From NCBI RefSeq assembly GCF_964355755.1, contig NC_092680.1, positions 1,307,001 through 1,371,000 of the forward strand: 64,000 bases of DNA. The letters run 5' to 3'. Source of the DNA: Antedon mediterranea (lineage: Eukaryota; Echinodermata; Crinoidea; Comatulida; Antedonidae). A program made the position numbers and the translations under genes. Below, one piece after another: positions 37,691 through 48,200 of the stretch (positions are counted from its first letter, which is position 1; each line of letters begins with the position of its first letter). Under the pieces are notes generated by a model. That model was not told where the DNA came from and ran no database searches. It saw only the letters and a list, made by a program, of their open reading frames with translations.

Positions 37691-38251
37691 TCCTCTATAA
37701 TATCTCCCCTAATTGGGATTTAGTCGGAATTACTGTTTCTTAATGTTTTTATGTTAGTATTCCTTTCTTCTTTTTTGGGCTTTAAGCTAAACTGTTATAC
37801 GTATGAAACGACATGTGTGACAAAATGCTTATCTTTTTACTAATATCAAACAGTTGAATCGCCGTCTAGAAACTAAGAGGTATAACAATAAACACTCAAA
37901 GTAATCAATTATACAATCAATTATTATTTACTATAATTGTTTGCTGTTATTTTCTTTATATTATTAAGGTTCAAATAATGTATTGATTATCTTCTAAGAA
38001 CAAAGGAATACACTTGACATGATAGGTAATACATTCCAAATGATCAATATTAAGATCAATAGAATTGCGTGTGTTTAAATTAACGATAGTTTATAGATTA
38101 ACATAGGTCAGTCAAAACTCAATATTACGTCAAATGGTACTCATAATCAATAACAGAATAATACGTTTGAACGGGATATCGATGTGTTCTTTAAATACAT
38201 GCATTACAAGTTATTAGATATATTCGGAGTGAAAATAATGATATCGCTATT

Positions 38252-38389
38252 TAAAGCTCTGTTTATACACTATCAAACTAGTTTGACAAGATATGGTAGT
38301 GATATGCCCAAATATGGTAGTGATATGACGTCCATATATGGGCACATCACATTTGTTGTCACATAGTTTGATAGTGTAGACAGAGCTTA
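38252..38389. mobile_element. MITE family 1, internally shortened
   Basis: TAAAGCTCTGTTTATACACT to ATAGTGTAGACAGAGCTTAA, with a small deletion in the left half. Confidence 0.9.
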
Positions 38390-38889
38390 AGATGTTTGAA
38401 CAAACAAAATCCACTAATCTACTAGCTTATTTTTCCACTGAACGAATATTCTGTTTGTCTATTTATGGAGTCATCATGATCGTGAGAATAAATCAGAATC
38501 ATGACGTAGTTTTTTTTTTATTGTATATTGTAAATATTATTTATTATTTACTTTTAAAGGTGTATTGTTCCCCCAAAAACATGAAAAATCAAGGGTACTA
38601 AAATCAGATTTTAACTAGACCATTTTATTGTTTTAACAAGTCACATTTCATTAGAAAATGGCCGCCAATTTTGCTTTAGATTACAGTTTTTCAGGTAAAT
38701 TTGTTTTCGGTCCAATTTTAGGTCAAGGTGAATAACTATTATGTGACATATTCAACCAAAAAAAAAGAAGAAATAAAATATTGAACAATGAAGAACAATA
38801 TCTTTAAATGAAAATAATTAACTAATAGAAATAGGACATTCAAATACCCAGAATGTATATAGAATTAAATTTGATTTCTGAATGATATA

Positions 38890-39200
38890 CTTATTGTATA
38901 TAATACTTATATATACTTATACACACTTATATATACTTAGTGTATATACTTATATATACTTATTGTATATAATACTTATATATACTTATACACACTTATA
39001 TATACTTAGTGTATATACTTTTATATACTTATTGTATATAATACTTATATATACTTATTGATATAATATATACTTATATATACTTATACACACTTATATA
39101 TACTTAGTGTATATCCTTATATATACTTATTGATATAATATATATACTTATATGTACTTATTGATATGCTATATATACTTATACTTATATATATTTATAT
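38890..39200. repeat. ATATACTT-type low-complexity tandem repeat
   Basis: TATATACTTAT, ACACACTTATATATACTTAG and TGTATATAATACTTA blocks repeat in three or four higher-order copies. Confidence 0.9.
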
Positions 39201-39669
39201 GACATATAGAAATGCAAGATCTTCAATATTGTAACATATCGTAAAGGTTTTGTAGTGAAACAAATACGATATTATTTATTGGAATATATTATAAATATTG
39301 ACCATTAAATTTGTAAATATAGATATTTTTAATATTAAAAACAATGAATTCCAAATAATATAATGAGCAAAATAAGGCTGAATACAATAATAAAAATGTT
39401 TTGGATTTTTTTGGATTATACTTATACTATCGAATGAAACAAGTAAAATTACGATATAATATTATTTTTATGCTTTAAAATATATTTTGTATAGGTTTTA
39501 CACATTCTTATATTGGTCCAATGTTACATTTCTGGAATTATCCGTTGACGTAAAAAAATATCAAAATCTATGACGTCAAATAACCTTCTGAATTTGATTA
39601 TGCAAATAAGTATGATACCATCATGCTAAAAACACTATTTTTTGTTATTGCTCTTTTTATTTATGAATG

Positions 39670-39835
39670 CTTATCATGTAGGCCTAATACCTCCATGGAT
39701 TCAAGTAACACATGCTTACCATGTAGGCCTAATACCTCCATGCAGGGAGTTGCAACTCCCTGCTCCATGGATTCAAGTAACACATGCTTACTATGTAGGC
39801 CTAATACCTCCATGGATTCAAGTAACACATTTAAT
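39670..39835. repeat. About 50-bp tandem repeat with a 22-bp perfect palindrome
   Basis: TGTAGGCCTAATACCTCCAT, GGATTCAAGTAACACATGCT occurs about three times. The middle copy is interrupted at 39742-39763 by a perfect palindrome (GCAGGGAGTTG followed by its reverse complement). Confidence 0.85.
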
Positions 39836-39973
39836 TAGGCTTATTGTATTCTTATTAATAGGTCATATTAGTTCATTGAAATATAGAAAGTAAGTATTTA
39901 TTGAAATAACATAAAAATAATTGTCGATAGGTTGCAAATAACTAATAACTAATAATGTACAGTTGATAGATTT

Positions 39974-40073
39974 TATTAAAACATGCCACGTGTAAATCAT
40001 TATTGATGCTAGTACTATTTTGTATTAAAACATGCCACGTGTAAATCATTATTGATGCTAGTACTGTTTTGTT
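39974..40073. repeat. About 51-bp direct duplication
   Basis: TTAAAACATGCCACGTGTAA, ATCATTATTGATGCTAGTAC occurs twice back to back. Confidence 0.9.
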
Positions 40074-41268
40074 TTAAAGAAGACTGCGGATTCGAATTAT
40101 AGATTTATGTCGATATTTGTCATAAACATTACTGCAAACTGAAAATAATGACAGTAAACACTAAAACAAAATGTTTTATTTGTCTATCCACTTTTCGCTC
40201 CAACTTTGCTGATAGATTCTGGAATCGATGAATGCAGAAGAATATTAAGCCTTTATCTACTTATCCCCTCAATGTAAAGTCAATACTGTAGAATGCTTGG
40301 CATGCTTTCGATACTAATGAATCCATGCAAGCAGCTTGAATGTTCGTTCAAACGTAATAACATCAATAGCGTTGTTCTTGCGAGAGAAAAAAACTCGACG
40401 CGCACTTGGTCAGCCTTGCTGTTGTTACATATAGTAGGCATGTTAAGGTGCATATTTTAGGCAAATCCTTCAAATTGTGATAATATTTTAAAACTTTGCA
40501 CAGTTATTCATTAGGGTGTCAAAAACATGAAATGGAAGGGTTGCACAAAATTTAGTCAGGGGAAAGCCGCCATTTTGGATTTCAAAATGGCGGACCCTAA
40601 ATTTTCACTTTTCAGGTATATCTCTGCTAAAAAGGCACCTAGAGTTCTGATTTTAGGTGCAAATTATATGGTAGTGGGGTCACCAAACATATTGGTATAA
40701 CTAACATTTTGATTGCATGGCGGCCATGTTTGATTTCAAAATGGCGGACCCCAAATTTTCACTTTTCAGGTATATCTCTGCTAAAAAGGCACCTAGAGTT
40801 CTGATTTTAGGTGCAAATTATATGGTAGTGGGGTCACCAAACATATTGGTATAACTAACATTTTGATTGCATGGCGGCCATGTTTGATTTCAAAATGGCG
40901 GACCCCAAATTTTCACTTTTCAGGTATATCTCTGCTAAAAAGGCACCTAGAGTTCTGATTTTAGGTGCAAATTATATAGTAATGGGGTCACCAAATATAT
41001 TGGTATAACTAACATTTTGATTGCATGGCGGCCATGTTGGATTTCAAAATGGCGGACTTCAAATTTTCACTTTTCAGGTATATCTCTGCTAAAAAGCCAC
41101 CTAGAGTTCTGATTTTAGGTGCAAATTATATGGTAATGGGTCACCAAACATATTGGTATAACGTCTTTGATTGCATTGCCGCCGGCGGCCATTTTGAACG
41201 TAGCTCAAACTGTACTGGCTTTACACTATTTGTTTATGTTTATAGTTACATGCATTTAACATGGACAC

Positions 41269-42176
41269 TTATTGTAGGTCACATTTTCCCTGGCAACCAC
41301 ACAGCTCTGTACATCGTAAATCACTCTTTCTGCATTTACAGCGTCCAAGATCACAGTCGGTGTGTCCACAGCGAATTAAAACCTTTGTGACATCTGAGAG
41401 TGTGGAGCAATGTGGCGCAGTGGTTAGAGCATTGGACTTGCAATCAAGAGGTTGCTGGTTCAAGCTGGTTACTGCAGTGTTGAGTCCTTAAGCAAGATTC
41501 TTTATCCACATTGTTTCTCCCCACCCAGATGATAGAAATGGGTACCGGTATGTAAAAAGTACTGGGAAGGTAAATCAGACTTGTTTGTGCGGGAGGAGTG
41601 GCGTACCCCCACAAACATACACACTTAGTGGAGTCTGGCTCAAACGCTAAAGAAATGGAGATGGGCACCACAGCCATTATCATTAGCTTAGGTCTCGACA
41701 CTTTACCTTACAGACAATGACATCCTATCGAAAACTGAAGTCATTCATGGCATCTTTTTCCAAGTCTCGTTAAATGTAGCTTTACCTTTTCCTTGAACAG
41801 ATGAAGTTGTATCACATTCACAACCGCTAAAGGAATGAAAGAACAAGTAAGCGGCTGATGCTTGTGGTCCAAGAGAAGAAACAATCTCGTGTATTGGGAT
41901 GTGCTTCCCCACTCCAAACTTGATCCAAAGCTCGTGGATCCTAGGTATTCTGTGGAAAGCTGACAATGCAATAACAATAACATCACTGTCTACAGTCTTG
42001 ACAAGAATGCGCGGAAAAATTTCAGCGGCATGTTTAACATGAACAAACATACATTCATCTGCCTCTATGTTACATGGCATCAGCAGTTGTATATTTACAG
42101 TCTGGTTTGTTGCAGCTCTGTCTCCTAGAGACCCTACAAACATTCCGTGATTTGTGTCAACTTCGATCAGTGACAC
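41269..42176 (-). pseudogene. Broken transposon gene, left arm: PIN-like and CXC fragments
   Basis: Read on the minus strand, 42176-41745 keeps an open frame of 143 codons with ILVKTVDSDVIVIALSAFHR, HELWIKFGVGKH, IPIHEIVSSLGPQAS and FFHSFSGCECDT. This resembles multicopy invertebrate proteins with a PIN/FEN-like nuclease core; that family recall is from memory. Farther on, 41463-41269 holds a cysteine cluster (CDLGRCKCRKSDLRCTELCG) like a CXC/tesmin-type zinc domain. A SINE replaces the stretch between them. It lacks the N-terminal part found in the right arm, and the frames are disrupted. Confidence 0.6.
41398..41709 (+). mobile_element. tRNA-derived SINE in the foldback element
   Basis: Starts near GGAGCAATGTGGCGCAGTGG, with TTAGAGCATTGGACTTGC and GGTTGCTGGTTCAAGC (A-box and degenerate B-box). 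The body reads GGGTACCGGTATGTAAAAAG and CTTTAC follows at the end. The right arm lacks this segment and instead has about 270 bp of coding remnant, so the SINE entry coincides with a deletion in the left arm. Confidence 0.7.
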
Positions 42177-43174
42177 GACTAGATTTGTTTTTCGATAGAT
42201 ACTTTAATGACAGTTTAAAGTCTGGTATGCGTTCCAACCGCGTTTCTGGTGTAAGGAGGGTCGTTAAAGCCAGCGGGAGCATGCCCAACAATTGGACCAC
42301 ATTTTTTAGATTTGATGACAACAAATCAGAGTTGTTTTCATTTATTGTAACTGAAGTAGTAGAGAACATTGGCACAAATCACGGAATGTTTGTAGGGTCT
42401 TTGGGAGACAGAGCTGTAACAAACCAGTAAATATACAATCGCTAATGCCATGTAACATAGCCGCTGAAATTTTCCACGCATTGTCAAGACTGTACACAGT
42501 GTTGTCAGCTTTCCACAGAATACCTGGCATCCACGAGCTTCTGATTGAGTTTGGAGTGGGGAAGCACTTGAAGGCCATCCCAATACACGAGATTGCTTCT
42601 TCTCTTGGATCACAAGCATCAGCCGCTTACTTGTTCTTTCATACCATTAGCGGTTGTGATAGAACTTCATCTGTTTAAGGAAAAGGTAAAGCTACATTTA
42701 ACGAGACTTTGAAAAAGATGCCATGTAGGACTCCAGTTTTTGAGAGGATGTCATTGTCTGTAGGGCATGTTAGTGAAACAGACACAGATTATCTAGAACA
42801 GTTTGTTGTAACTATGTCTACTGCAGAACATTTAATGATGCAATACGATATCTTTTTACAACAAGAGAAAGACTATTGAAAATATCCCCCAACATCTGCG
42901 GCATTAAGAGAACATGTGAAATGGAAACCAGGAAGTGGTACGACTGTCTAGATGCATTCAGGGTTGAACAGGACCTAGCGAACTGGGGATAGAGGAAGGA
43001 CGGCAACAAATTTAGTCCAGCTTGGAGTTCATATCTTGGAGAACTTTCAGATGTCACAAAGGTTTTAATTCGCCTTGGACACACCAACTGTGATCTTGGA
43101 TGCTGTAAATGCAGAAAGAGTGATTTACGATGTACAGAGCTGTGTGGTTGCCAGGGAAAATGTGACCTACAATA
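42177..43174 (+). pseudogene. Broken transposon gene, right arm
   Basis: On the plus strand: LFFDRYFNDSLKSGMRS, VRRVVKASGSMPNNW, FFRFDDNKSELFSFIV, NHGMFVGSLGDRAVTNQ then stop, then a shifted frame with HELLIEFGVGKH, IPIHEIASSLGSQAS and GCDRTSSV stop. It ends with a GCCKCRKSDLRCTELCGCQG cysteine cluster near 43097-43170. Stops and frameshifts show decay. The order suggests one ancestral protein: N-terminal region, PIN-like core, CXC zinc motif. It is probably the element's own protein rather than a host gene; whether it is the transposase is not known to me. Confidence 0.6.
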
Positions 43175-44754
43175 AGTGTCCGTGTTAAATGCATGTAATT
43201 ATGAACATAAACAAATAGTGTAAAGCCAGTACGGGTTGAGCTACATTCAAAATGGCCGCCATGCAATCAATGACGTTATACTAATATGTTTGTTGACCTC
43301 AATACTATATTATACTTTGTACCTAAAATTATAACTGTAGGTACCGTACTGAAACATTTTGAGTTCGCCATTTTGAAATTCAAAATGACCGCCATGCAAT
43401 AAAAATGTCAGTTAAATACCAATATGTTTGGTTACCTATTACCATATAATTGGCACCTAAAATCAGAACTCTGTGTACCTTTTTAGCAGAGATACCTGAA
43501 AAGTAAAAATTTAAAGTCCGCCATTTTGAAATCCAAAATGGCCGCCGTGCAATCAAAATGTTAGTTATACCAATATGTTTGGTGACCCCATTAACATATA
43601 ATTTGCACCTAAAATCAGAACTCTAGTTGCCTTTTTAGCAGAGATATACCTGAAAAATGGAAATTTGAAATCCGCCATTTTGAAATCCAACATGGCCGTC
43701 ATGGAATCAAAATGTTAGTTATACCAGTATGTTTGGTGACCCCATTACCATATAATTTGCACCTAAAATCAGAACTCTAGGTGCCTCTTTAGCAGAGAAA
43801 TACCTAAAAAGTGAAAATTTGAAGTCCGCCATTTTGAAATCCAAAATGGCCGCCATGCAATTAAAATGTTAGTTATACCAATATGTTGGGTGACCCCATT
43901 ACCATATAATTTGCACCTAAATTCAGAACTCTAGGTGCCTATTTAGCAGAGATATACCTGAAAAGTGAACAATTTGGGTCCGCCATTTTGAAATCCAAAA
44001 TGGCGGCTTTCCCCTGACCAAATTTTGTGCAACCCTTCCATTTCATATTTTTGACACCCTAATGAATAACTGTGCAAAGTTTCAGAATGTTATCACAATT
44101 TGAAGGATTGGGTCACTTAACAGGCCTACTAATAATGATGCGGTGTTACTATACTTAGTAGGCTACTGAGCCTATAAGTTTAAAGGTAAGTATTAATTGT
44201 ATGATAGCTTCTCTCATAGGTAGATATAATATCTGCTTAAAGTTATTTAACAGAATATATAGATATTGATTGATAATTTAAACATAGCATAGTGGCATGG
44301 ATGAGGTAGATTGGTAGATATTATAGTAGAAAATATACCTGTTGATTATTATAGTCTATTTATTTATCCAGTATCAGTTTAGTATCGCATTATCATCATA
44401 TCATTTTAAACTCAAATATGTTGATAATTTTAAACAGTTGTTCATTAATTGTAATCATTGTCACCTCTCGTCTATTTATTATTGTAAGCGCATTGAGAGA
44501 TTATGCTCTATATAAGAAGGAACTATTAATTGTTGTTTAAGTTTTTTACATTTACTGTTGAATTGCAACGCACATAGTAGTAATCCTTGGCGTCCAATAC
44601 AATTGTTCAGTTTGTCGGTAAACAATTAACCATACACTTTGATAAATAGAATATTTTTTTGACAGAGTTTTTAATTAGAAACCTGAAATTGGTGATGTCA
44701 CGCATTACTTGAACCTATTTATAACTAAGGTGACTTCAAAATATCTATATATAT

Positions 44755-44910
44755 ATAGCGACTCTTTGTATATATATATATATAAAGCTTGCCAGCTTTA
44801 TACTCTGACGTTATCCAAATTCCTTCACTTGCACTGATGAAGGGCTAGTGTTGCCCGAAAGCTCTGCTAACTTTTCTGGCTGTTTACTTTATCGTTTTGA
44901 TTTAGCTTTT
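44755..44910 (+). repeat. Retroelement-type end with hammerhead-like core
   Basis: An (AT)n tract leads into a perfect hairpin, TATAAAGCT-TGCC-AGCTTTATA (44781-44802). At 44834-44860 follows CTGATGA, A, GGGC loop GCCC, GAAA, the conserved core and stem II of a hammerhead ribozyme, then GC-TCT-GC as a minimal stem III. I find no convincing stem I. Penelope-like elements are known to carry such minimal hammerheads. Element identity is inference. Confidence 0.4.
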
Positions 44911-45097
44911 CGCTTTTTATTTTTGTATCTCCATTGCGATCCAGCCACTGATACCACAGCATTGTCATTTTTTTTTCAGTAATTTGCCTTTGGATTTATA
45001 TATTATTATAAACAAATATATATATGATTATATTGTTTATTAATGCCTGCTTCGACATTTTTAAAATACATATAATTTTCGATTATTTTTCTCACAG

Positions 45098-46372
45098 AAA
45101 AAATTTGCTTCAGGTAAAAGTATTTTTTGAAGTGTTGGATGTTCATTCTATAAATGAGGTACCGATTTACAGTGTAAGTAATTCAGGTGTTTACAGTGTA
45201 AGTAATTCAGGTGTTTACAGTGTAAGTAATTCAGGTGTTTACAGTGTAAGTAATTCAGGTGTTTACAGTGTAAGTAATTCAGGTGTTTACAGTGTAAGTA
45301 ATTCAGGTGTTTACAGTGTAAGTAATTCAGGTGTTTACAGTGTAAGTAATTCAGGTGTTTACAGTGTAAGTAATTCAAGTGTTAAATAGATATTACTCAA
45401 TTATGTAGAATTGTCACAAGTCTACATAAAGCTCTATCTACACTATCACAGAAAAGGTGTAAGGTGCCCAAATTTAGTTGTAATATGCCCAAATATTGTA
45501 GTAGTGATATGACATCATCACGTCCATGTATGGGCACATCACATATTTGTGTCACCTAAAGTTTGATGACAGAGCTTAACCGAATAAATCCCCAATACTA
45601 TATATAGTATTTATTTGATTAAATGTTGTATATCATATCATCATATCATATTTTATAGAACTTCCCATCAATGCAAACATTACAACTCAAGTTGTAGAAA
45701 GTGTAAAGTTTCTATATGCTTTATACGGTATATTAAACTTGATATTGCAGGCAAAACGATTAAGCGTATTAAATACAATCTAAAGCTTGGTTCCCACTAG
45801 CGACGCAACGTAACGCAATCTACGCAACGTAAGAAAATGCCCTTCTTTAAAGCGTGGTTCCCACTAGCGACGCAACACAAGGACGTAACGCAACGCAAGT
45901 GAATTGACCAATCACAAGCGATGGCTTATTCGCTTGTGATTGCTAACTGTCTATAACTTCGCTTGTCATTGGTTAAAACGCTTGCGTTGCGTTTACGTCC
46001 TTGCGTTACGTTCTGGTGGGAACCAAGCTTAATAATTGTGTTTGCCCCCGCCTGCGTGAAATCAAACCTGCGATGTTTGCAGCACTATTGCGTCGTCGGT
46101 TCCCACTTGTGATTACGCAATACATCACTTTGCGTCAATATGGCGCTGCGTTGTGTGCAAATGGGAACCAAGCTTTATAGTTCGACGCTCAATAAATACT
46201 TACTTATTTTCAGACTGCTTCGCTTCTTGGTTCACTCGGCGGTCTCCTTGGTCTTTATATCGGCTTGTCCACGATCACAATGGTTGAGATCATCATCTTG
46301 TTTATCGACATTATACGATTCACGTGTAGAAAGATTTTTTGCAGAAACAGAGTCATGGCTTTTAATACTTGA
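45098..46372 (+). CDS. Extra copy of the last two DEG/ENaC exons
   Basis: 45098-45173 is a 76-nt exon homologous to gene B exon 7 (KNLLQVKVFFEVLDVH, INEVPIYS). It has an intact CTCACAG acceptor and GTAAGT donor and the same phases. 46214-46372 is a 159-nt terminal exon almost identical to gene B exon 8 (TM2, GGLLGLYIGLS, stop), differing by few substitutions and ending AFNT instead of AFQN. No copies of exons 1-6 lie between 37.4 and 45.1 kb. It may be alternative 3' exons for gene B, since exon 6 splices in phase to either, or the remnant of a partial duplication. The intron holds a 24-bp array and two MITEs. Confidence 0.75.
45164..45381 (+). repeat. 24-bp array amplifying an exon end and splice donor
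   Basis: About nine copies of GTTTACAGTGTAAGTAATTCAGGT, split as TTTACAGT, GTAAGT, AATTCAGGTG. The first TTTACAGT is the end of the extra exon 7, and each copy repeats its GTAAGT donor. Because 24 is a multiple of 3, the frame stays open (VYSVSNSG repeated). Confidence 0.95.
45427..45579. mobile_element. MITE family 1 between the extra channel exons
   Basis: TAAAGCTCTATCTACACTAT on the left. The right end (AAGTTTGATGACAGAGCTTA) has lost the GTGTA of its inverted repeat. Confidence 0.88.
45782..46177. mobile_element. MITE family 3, GCGACGCAACG-rich, composite
   Basis: AAGCTTGGTTCCCACTAGCG at 45784, a second AAAGCGTGGTTCCCACTAGC at 45849, and inverted ends GGTGGGAACCAAGCTTA (to 46031) and ATGGGAACCAAGCTTTA (to 46177). 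The interior is unusually CpG-rich (ACGCAACGTAACGCAA). Two overlapping or nested copies are likely. It ends about 36 bp before the last channel exon. Confidence 0.8.
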
Positions 46373-46419
46373 AAATTAGTTGAATTAATTAATTAGAGAA
46401 AACCTCATCACCTAAAACT

Positions 46420-47290
46420 TTAAAGTCGCATCTGGGTAGTTGAACTTTTAAAATTATCATAAATTATCGTAGGGGATTTTTGTAATTGTTTTATGGATTG
46501 TTAAAATATTAAAATTTATAATTTGGCTTTTGTGTGTTGCTGGTTGAATTTTATAATTTTGTTCTGTTGAATTACCGCCATGGCATCACATGTGTTGTAT
46601 GCCTCACAAAGTTGCACTTTGGTGACACTGGCTGGTTCTGGATAGTTCGTTTCATATTTCAAAATATAGCGGTCAATTTCCGGGACCAAGCAACTCGATT
46701 TTTCAACTCAACTCCAACCATGGTAGAGTGTTGACAAGGTGCGAGCCAGCAAGTACAAATACAAATGAACCCAAACCCAATTTGAGGTTAATTTGGCAAC
46801 AGGTCCCTTTTAATATCTCTCTTTCAACATAAAAGAAACACAATATTTATTTTCCATTAAAAAAAAAAATCATTTTTTGTGTTTCAAGAGGGACAATACA
46901 TCTTCAAATTTTGATCGATTTTGTTAATCAATGTTGCTACATTGGTAGCGAAAAGATATTGTATTGTAATATATGAATACACGTTTATCGTAGTTGGTGT
47001 GTAGGTATGGCCGCACCGTCCCAGAATAAACATGTTTTAAACAGATAGTTTGTCTCCGATGTATGGGGGTAATGGAGAGTGAAATGAGATAAAATATAGA
47101 ACATTTGCAAAGATGCCGATTTCTAGACCAATTTCGGAGCTTATTCGCCGCCGGACAAGGCCTTAGGCAGATACGAAGTCAAGGTTTCAAGTAGAAAACC
47201 CCACCTAAAATTTTGAAGACGCATCTGGATAGTTGAAATTTTAACATTATCATAATTATCATAGGTGATTATATATATAGTAATAAATAT
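46420..47290. repeat. Dispersed repeat, second copy
   Basis: Shares GTTTTAAACAGATAGTTTGT, CTCCGATGT, AAAACCCCACCTAAAA and ATTATCATAATTATCATAGG with 23370-24310, partly in a different order. No coding content seen. Confidence 0.75.
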
Positions 47291-47324
47291 AAGTAAAGAT
47301 ATTCATTCAGTAACTTATTTCTAA

Positions 47325-47665
47325 TTTATATAGTGTGCTCCACTGGTGCCAAATTGTGTCCACTTGAGCACAGTGTTTTAACATACGAAAAGATATTATT
47401 AAATTTAGTGACTTTATTTCTATTTTATATCACTGTGCTCCACTGGCGCTAATATGGTCCACTTGAGCACAGTGTATTAACATACGAAACGATAATAAAA
47501 GTAGTGACTTTATTTCTATTTTATATCACTGTGCCCCACTGGCGCCAAATTGGGTCAACTTGAACACAGTGTATTAACATACGAAACGATATTAAAAGTA
47601 GTGACTTATTTCTATTTTATATCACTGTGCTACCCTGGTGCTAAATTGGGTCTACTTGAGCAGTT
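47325..47665. repeat. About 100-bp tandem repeat with internal inverted repeat
   Basis: Roughly four copies of a unit holding CACTGTGCTCCACTGGCGC, CACTTGAGCACAGTGTATTA, ACATACGAAACGATA and GTGACTTTATTTCTATTTTA. Within each unit CACTGTGCTC and GAGCACAGTG can pair. Confidence 0.9.
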
Positions 47666-47699
47666 ACCGTAGTACTATTTCTATTATTGAAGTTAATAA

Positions 47700-47866
47700 A
47701 GGCATAAATGGCGCGCCGTAGAGAAGTAGAGAATGCTCTACCAAATGTCGCGGTGGTTTAATAGAGATATTCTAGCTAGGAGGCCTAGGCTAGCCTGAGA
47801 GAGGAGGCTAGAGGCAATTTTTTTGTTTTTAGCCGACTTATCTGTTTATTTTTACTGTAAAAAGTA
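47700..47866 (+). promoter_or_regulatory. Candidate 5' noncoding exon of zinc-finger gene 1
   Basis: Ends at TTACTGTAAAAA followed by GTAAGATAAAAAT. The counterpart ahead of zinc-finger gene 2 ends AATTGTCAAAA followed by GTAAGATGAAATAT (55027). Both are then followed by TAGGCCTA-rich sequence. The coding exon of gene 1 begins after an acceptor (51081-51091), so an upstream noncoding exon is needed. The pairing is inference. Confidence 0.35.
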
Positions 47867-48200
47867 AGATAAAAATTTATTTTTAGATTTGCGTTTATAA
47901 ATGTCTTACATCTCCCTATAATACTGCTGTATAGTATAGGCCTAGGTAGGCCTAGCCTATATTTATATTAATAATTATTATAGGCGCGCCTAGCTAGCTA
48001 GGCCTAGGCCTAGACTACTACTACTCTAGGCCTAGGCTAGTAGTAGTAGGCCTAGCCCTAGGCTAGGGGCCTAGGCTTAGGTATGTTATTTTTTAGGAAG
48101 GGAGCCATAAGTAAGTCGTTTCGTCCTTTTTAATAAAAAATTATTAGTTATAAATTAACTTCATTTTAGTGTACGAATTTTGTTAACATTAGTTTTAGGC
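47770..48200. repeat. TAGGCCTA-rich cluster near zinc-finger gene 1
   Basis: Dense GGCCTAGGC, CTAGGCCTAG and TAGTAGTAGGCCTA words, with GGCGCGCC at 47980-47990. Confidence 0.75.

Larger units (their letters stand above)
40432..44131. mobile_element. 3.7-kb inverted-repeat (foldback) element
   Basis: The ends are inverted copies: left TAGTAGGCATGTTAAG, then AATCCTTCAAATTGTGATAA; right mirrors these. Each arm then holds a subterminal tandem array (40560-41190; 43370-44020) with a unit of roughly 150-160 bp containing ATGGCGG, TTTTCACTTTTCAGGTATA, CTCTGCTAAAAAGGC and CTAGAGTTCTGATTTTAGGT. Inside, two inverted partial copies of one protein-coding gene meet near 42180. The arms differ by a SINE in the left one. 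No intact ORF remains. It separates channel gene B from the extra 3' exon pair. Confidence 0.85.

Noticed and set aside
37528-37743. 71-codon ORF with repeated Trp/Tyr/Asp
   Set aside because: Translation of a 17-bp minisatellite with no other coding signal.
39623-39893. Two overlapping plus-strand ORFs
   Set aside because: Readings of the tandem repeat in two frames.
41025-43266. Plus- and minus-strand ORFs of about 70-120 codons (VYSYMHLTWTLIVGHIFPG type)
   Set aside because: Antisense of the CXC-region remnants and flanking repeat of the foldback element, mirrored in both arms.
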